From Bacteroidales bacterium (lineage in GTDB: Bacteria; Bacteroidota; Bacteroidia; Bacteroidales; Muribaculaceae), in contig SFMJ01000087.1 of NCBI GenBank assembly GCA_004553095.1, positions 1 to 11,268 of the forward strand: DNA of 11,268 nt, in the 5' to 3' direction. The translations under genes and the position numbers were made by a program. Shown here one piece after another: positions 7,763 to 11,268 of the stretch (the stretch's first letter is position 1; every line of letters starts with the position of its first letter). The notes under the pieces were generated by a model, which made no database searches, was not told the origin of the DNA, and saw only the letters and a list, made by a program, of their open reading frames with translations.

Positions 7763-8906
7763 TTATTTCTTAGGTTTGATCACCATATCATCCTTGACGG
7801 AGATACCTACACCCTCGGTGACGATGCGTTCGCCCGGCTTCAAGCCGTCGAGCACGATGTAGTTCTGGCCATCATTCTCCGCAGCGATGGTGATGGCACG
7901 TGAGTGCACCTTGTTGCTGTCGTTGACTACATACACGAACTTCATATCCTGCATCTCGTAGGTGGCAGACTGCGGGATAAGCATGGCCGATGCATGCACT
8001 TGCGGTATCATCACCTGGCCGGTGTTGCCGCTATGCAACATGCCGTTGGGGTTGGGGAAGATGGCGATGGCTGTCGCACTGCCGGTGCTCGGATCGATCA
8101 CTCCTGAGATGGACTCGATCTTGCCGCTCTGTGCATAAACTTCGCCGTTGGCAAGCTTGAGTGTCACTGCCGGAAGACTCTTGATAGCCTCATTGAGCGA
8201 ACGCTTGCCATTGTCTGTGAGTGAGAGGATGAACTTCTCATTGAGCGAGAACTTGGCACGCATGTCTCCGTTGTTTGAGAGGATGGTGAGAAGCGATGAG
8301 GGCGACACTAATGATCCCTCACGAAGATCGATCGTGCCGACGATACCCGATGTCGGAGCTGTCACGTTGGAATATGACAAGTTCTTGCGAGCACTCACCA
8401 AGTTGGCGTTAGCTTGGTTGTATTGTGCCTTCGCTGCGTTATAGGAGTCTACCGATGTCTGGAACGCTGCCTGACTGATGATGTTCTTTTCGTAGAGCAT
8501 CTTGTTGTTGTTCATATTGGTGGTGGCGGTGTTGACATTTGCCTGTGCCACTGCCACTGCTGCCTGGGCGGCATCTACAGCTGCCTTGAGCTGTACCTGG
8601 TCGATGATGAAAAGTGTCTGACCCTTGCCTACTACTTGACCCTCTTCAACACATACTTTGGTGATAAATCCCTGTATCTGAGGACGAATTTCCACATCAT
8701 TCTCACCGTATTTCCACATCATTTTCTCCCTCAAGTGTGGTGGGCATGCCTGTCTGTAACGTAGCATCCTGCTCGCTGACAGTCAACACTGCGAGTTCAG
8801 GTGCTTGCTGACCTTGCTGTTCACCTTTGTTACCCTTGCATGAGGGAAGAATCAACGCCATTGCCACAGCCGGCAATATCAGCGCATTCATTTTCTTAAT
8901 ATTCAT
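7763..8906 (-). pseudogene. RND periplasmic adaptor (AcrA/MexA family membrane-fusion lipoprotein), frameshifted by a 22-bp tandem repeat
   Basis: The adaptor bridges pump and outer-membrane channel. The gene starts with ATG at 8906 and a lipoprotein signal (lipobox LPSC, Cys23). It runs to PTTLEGENDVEIR and then meets TGA at 8705-8703. The following frame restarts with a second copy of GENDVEIR and continues, clearly family-like, to the stop at 7763. It carries the lipoyl half-motif PQIQGFITKVCVEEGQVV, a long alanine-rich coiled-coil hairpin (VDAAQAAVAVAQANV to AKAQYNQANANLVSAR), the second lipoyl half NVTAPTSGIVGTIDLREG, the beta-barrel and the C-terminal membrane-proximal domain. Removing one 22-nt unit restores a single frame of 373 codons plus stop, normal for the family. 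As written, translation would give a 67-residue lipoprotein stub, and the rest lacks a natural start and signal peptide. The lesion could be real or an assembly join. The gene is first in the efflux operon. Confidence 0.9.
8683..8726 (-). repeat. Imperfect 22-bp tandem repeat that breaks the adaptor gene
   Basis: Two adjacent 22-nt units, at 8705-8726 and 8683-8704, both encode ENDVEIR in the frame that suits their own side of the gene. The codons differ as GAA/GAG, ATA/ATT and CGG/CGT, all silent; the preceding Gly codon also differs (GGA/GGT). Because 22 is not a multiple of 3, the extra unit shifts the frame and brings TGA into phase. Confidence 0.9.
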
Positions 8907-9137
8907 ACTCTTAACTTATATTATGTTTGTTATTATTTCAATTTTTGTTTCAGAACGATGATTTGAAAATACAGTTCAACCTTTCGATATTCGATTTTGT
9001 GTTTTTCAAATACAATCTTTTTGCAAAATTAACAAATAATTGCTAAAAATAATCCTAAATATTCTTAAAATGCGCCTATTCTACCAATATTGAGTAATAT
9101 TGAAAACCAAAATTGATATTTCAGTTTTCAAAAGTGG
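8907..9137. other. AT-rich regulatory gap between ftsH terminator and efflux operon
   Basis: No coding sequence is seen here. It holds the possible -7 box at 9024-9031. There is an interrupted near-palindrome in the presumed leader (8961-8973 ATTTGAAAATACA against 8998-9011 TGTGTTTTTCAAAT). A tandem AATATTGA repeat lies at 9086-9093 and 9096-9103, with a 10-nt period. An inverted pair TTGAAAAC/GTTTTCAA lies at 9100-9107 and 9124-9131. The repeats upstream of the -7 box are in position to be operator sites, but AT-rich sequence produces such matches easily. Confidence 0.35.
9024..9031 (-). promoter_or_regulatory. Possible -7 box of the efflux operon promoter
   Basis: TAATTTTG on the - strand matches the Bacteroides -7 consensus TAnnTTTG. 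It lies in the AT-rich gap upstream of the adaptor and would place the transcript start near 9017, with a leader of about 110 nt. No TTTG-like -33 box is seen 19-21 nt upstream, so the call is weak. Some promoter must lie in this gap, because the ftsH terminator precedes it. Confidence 0.3.
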
Positions 9138-9180
9138 CAAAAATAATTGAGTGTGGCGCTTTTACACTCAATTATTTTTG
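9138..9180 (-). terminator. Intrinsic terminator of ftsH
   Basis: A perfect 17-bp stem (9138-9154 with 9164-9180) encloses a 9-nt loop and starts 6 nt after the ftsH stop codon. The outer part of the stem is A/T only, so its distal arm ends in the T-rich ATTATTTTTG on the - strand, giving the usual hairpin plus U-tract form. It separates ftsH from the efflux operon. Confidence 0.8.
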
Positions 9181-9186
9181 CTTATC

Positions 9187-11214
9187 TCAGTGAGTGAATG
9201 GTGGGGGAGTGCCGTCATCATCACTCTCCGGTTTGCCCTCGGAGTTTTCAGCTGTGGGCTTATTCTCCAAGGCTTTTTTCTCTTTTTCGTTTAATTCGAT
9301 GATCTCTTCGGTGCGTGATTTCCATTGACGTTTGCCCAGGATTGCCTCGACATCATCATGGAATATCACCTCTCTCTCTACCAAGAGGTCACGAATCTTA
9401 TTATGTTGCTCGGCATACTCAGTAAGGATGGACTTGGCACGCTCATACTGTTCATTGATGATGCGTTTCACCTCTTCGTCGATCAGCGTAGCCGTTGTTT
9501 CGGAATATGGCTTGGTGAAGCTCATCTCCGTGCCGGTCGAGTCATTGTAGTTGATATTGGGTAGTACGTCGCTCATACCATACACCATCACGAGAGAACG
9601 TGCTATCTTGGTGCATCTCTCGAGGTCGTTGCTTGCGCCGGTGCCGATCTGGCCTAAGAAGAGTTCTTCGGCAGCGCGACCGGCGAGGAGTCCGCACATA
9701 GTGTCAAGGAGAGCTTGGGTCGGCATAATTTGATGCTCTTCGGGTGCATACCATGCCGCACCGAGAGCCATGCCGCGAGGCACTATCGTCACCTTAACCA
9801 AAGGATTCCCATATTTGGTCATCCACGATACTGTGGCATGTCCCGCTTCGTGAGTGGCTATGGCTCGCTTCTCCTCTTCGGTGATGATCTTCGATTTCTT
9901 CTCCATACCGCCGACGATTCTATCCACGGCTGCCATAAAGTCGCTGAATTCCACCATCTTCTTATGATTGCGGGCGGCTATAAGAGCGGCTTCGTTGCAG
10001 ACATTGGCAATATCCGCACCGGAGAATCCCTGCGTCTGGCGTGCCAACTGCTTGATATCCAACTTGCTGTTGCACTTTATATTGCGGAGATGAACCTGGA
10101 ATATCTCTTCACGGTCGCTGAGTTCGGGGAGGTCGACAAAGATCTGGCGGTCGAAACGTCCGGGACGGAGCAATGCCTGGTCGAGCATATCGACGCGGTT
10201 GGTCGCTGCAAGGCATATCACACCATTGTTCGACTGGAAACCATCCATCTCGGTGAGCATCTGGTTGAGGGTATTCTCTCTTTCGTCGTTCGATCCCAAA
10301 TTCGGGTTGCGACCGCGAGCACGACCCACAGCGTCGATCTCATCGATAAAGATGATACAGGGTGCCTTCTCTTTGGCTTGTTTGAAAAGGTCGCGAACGC
10401 GTGCGGCACCCACACCTACGAACATCTCCACGAAGTCCGAACCGGAAATGGAGAGGAAGGGCACGTTAGCTTCACCCGCTACTGCCTTCGCCAGAAGGGT
10501 CTTACCTGTACCCGGAGGACCGATAAGGAGTGCACCGCGTGGGATCTTGGCACCCAATTCGGTGTAGCGCTGTGGATTCTTCAGAAACTCCACAATCTCC
10601 TCTACCTCCACTTTCGCTTCTGCCAGACCGGCTACATCCTTGAATTTGACATTTGTGCCATTATTCTTGTCGAATACCGTGGCCTTCGATTTGCCCACAC
10701 TGAAGATGCCACCGGGGCCTCCGGAACCACCTGACATACGTCGCGAGAGGAAATAAATCAGGATGAAGAAGACGATGATCGGTCCGAAATACCATAGGAA
10801 TTTCATAAAGTCGCTCCCCTTGTCGTAGGCTACTACGATCTCCGGTTTGCCCTCTTGCACGAGTGCGACATTCCATGCATCGATCTTATCCTGAAGTTTC
10901 TCGGATGAGGGAATGATGGTATTTATCTTCTTATCACCCGGCACATTAGTGTCTTTAAACTTCAGAGACTTGGCTCCCTGCTCAGTGACTGTCGCCGTGG
11001 CTGAATTGTCTTGCATGTTGACCGTAATCTTAGTGATGTATCCCTTGCCGGCTGCATCCTCAAATTCGGTCCAATTCACTTTCTGAACTTGTGAACTGTC
11101 TTGAAAATAATAGAGGGCAAAAAGACCTATGATGATGGCGGCATACATCCAAAATATATTAGATACACCCTTCATCTTCGGACTATTCCCTTGTTTAGGT
11201 TTTAAATTAAACAT
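9187..11214 (-). CDS. ftsH: ATP-dependent zinc metalloprotease FtsH
   Basis: The 675-residue protein is complete. FtsH is a hexameric inner-membrane AAA+ protease that extracts and degrades misfolded membrane proteins and short-lived regulators. In order there are: a short cytoplasmic N-terminus, TM1 (about 20-37), a periplasmic domain, TM2 (about 140-157), and a Gly-rich linker (GGSGGPGG). The AAA module follows with Walker A GPPGTGKT (232-239), pore-loop FVEMFVGVG (261-269), Walker B IIFIDEID (287-294), and the second region of homology AATNRVDMLDQALLRPGRFD. The peptidase part has the zinc site HEAGH (455-459) and the third ligand Asp530 in GTGASNDLE. An acidic tail ends in DDDGTPPPFTH, as is usual in Bacteroidota. 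I kept the ATG at 11214 because it gives a short polar N-terminus before TM1; Met14 is an in-frame alternative. Only 54 nt lie upstream in the window and no gene can be supported there. Confidence 0.98.
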   Translation of the reverse strand: MFNLKPKQGNSPKMKGVSNIFWMYAAIIIGLFALYYFQDSSQVQKVNWTEFEDAAGKGYITKITVNMQDNSATATVTEQGAKSLKFKDTNVPGDKKINTIIPSSEKLQDKIDAWNVALVQEGKPEIVVAYDKGSDFMKFLWYFGPIIVFFILIYFLSRRMSGGSGGPGGIFSVGKSKATVFDKNNGTNVKFKDVAGLAEAKVEVEEIVEFLKNPQRYTELGAKIPRGALLIGPPGTGKTLLAKAVAGEANVPFLSISGSDFVEMFVGVGAARVRDLFKQAKEKAPCIIFIDEIDAVGRARGRNPNLGSNDERENTLNQMLTEMDGFQSNNGVICLAATNRVDMLDQALLRPGRFDRQIFVDLPELSDREEIFQVHLRNIKCNSKLDIKQLARQTQGFSGADIANVCNEAALIAARNHKKMVEFSDFMAAVDRIVGGMEKKSKIITEEEKRAIATHEAGHATVSWMTKYGNPLVKVTIVPRGMALGAAWYAPEEHQIMPTQALLDTMCGLLAGRAAEELFLGQIGTGASNDLERCTKIARSLVMVYGMSDVLPNINYNDSTGTEMSFTKPYSETTATLIDEEVKRIINEQYERAKSILTEYAEQHNKIRDLLVEREVIFHDDVEAILGKRQWKSRTEEIIELNEKEKKALENKPTAENSEGKPESDDDGTPPPFTH

Positions 11215-11268
11215 ATCTATAAAAATATCGGGGGGTATGTGTAGACTTTCTACTTTGTTTGTAACTTA

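Noticed and set aside
8683..8726. Translational bypass or programmed frameshift to read through the adaptor repeat
   Set aside because: The matching repeat halves recall take-off and landing sites of bypass elements, but there is no supporting stem-loop at the stop codon and no precedent I know of in this family. A repeat or joining error explains it more simply.
8683..8726. Start of a CRISPR-like repeat array
   Set aside because: There are only two units, with no spacer between them, inside a coding gene and encoding the same peptide.
9715..10734. A 339-codon open frame on the + strand opposite ftsH
   Set aside because: It lies wholly antisense to the AAA module of ftsH, and its translation shows no recognisable domain. 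It is explained by the codon bias of the real gene.
11215..11268. End of an upstream gene before ftsH (for example rsfS, often found there)
   Set aside because: Only 54 nt are available. A TAA at the very edge on the - strand is not enough to support any gene.

Overview
The window looks like chromosomal DNA of a member of the Bacteroidales (phylum Bacteroidota). The evidence is protein character (an S41 peptidase next to a 5-formyltetrahydrofolate cyclo-ligase, a Bacteroidota-type FtsH, an LpxA-family protein with a Bacteroidota-style C-terminus), AT-rich spacers without clear Shine-Dalgarno sequences, and promoter candidates of the Bacteroides type (-7 box TAnnTTTG). Assignment below order level would be guesswork. 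No tRNA, rRNA, CRISPR, insertion sequence, prophage or attachment site is visible.

Layout. Positions 1-1158 (+ strand) carry the C-terminal part of an S41 processing protease and a complete 5-formyltetrahydrofolate cyclo-ligase, probably one transcript. Everything else reads on the - strand and converges on them. Read in its own direction, the - strand begins with ftsH (11214-9187), which ends at a strong 17-bp-stem terminator. After a 280-nt AT-rich gap comes a tripartite RND efflux operon: periplasmic adaptor (8906-7763), inner-membrane pump (7732-4346) and outer-membrane lipoprotein channel (4287-2911). An LpxA-family acyltransferase (2891-2094) and a 13-bp-stem terminator (about 2002-2039) follow. 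Last is cdsA (1900-1183), behind its own promoter candidate. No stretch over 300 bases lacks a gene.

How the genes work together. Adaptor, pump and channel form a complete envelope-spanning exporter. The LpxA-like enzyme and CdsA belong to envelope lipid synthesis, and FtsH is the membrane quality-control protease, so the region has an envelope theme. No local regulator of the pump is present.

Two genes are broken. The adaptor is frameshifted by a 22-bp imperfect tandem repeat; removing one repeat unit restores one continuous 373-codon frame. The readable differences between the repeat copies are synonymous, which fits a join between two strain alleles better than a simple recent duplication. 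cdsA changes frame near 1600 and also appears to lack roughly 35-45 internal residues. cdsA is normally essential, so an assembly or strain-mosaic origin should be considered for both.

I do not see a clearly new biological system. The most unusual biological feature is the pump: it has about 70-80 extra residues between TM6 and TM7, predicted to form two extra membrane helices. Next are the LpxA-like protein, whose sequence departs from the usual LpxA active site, and a perfect 14-bp hairpin between the pump and channel genes.
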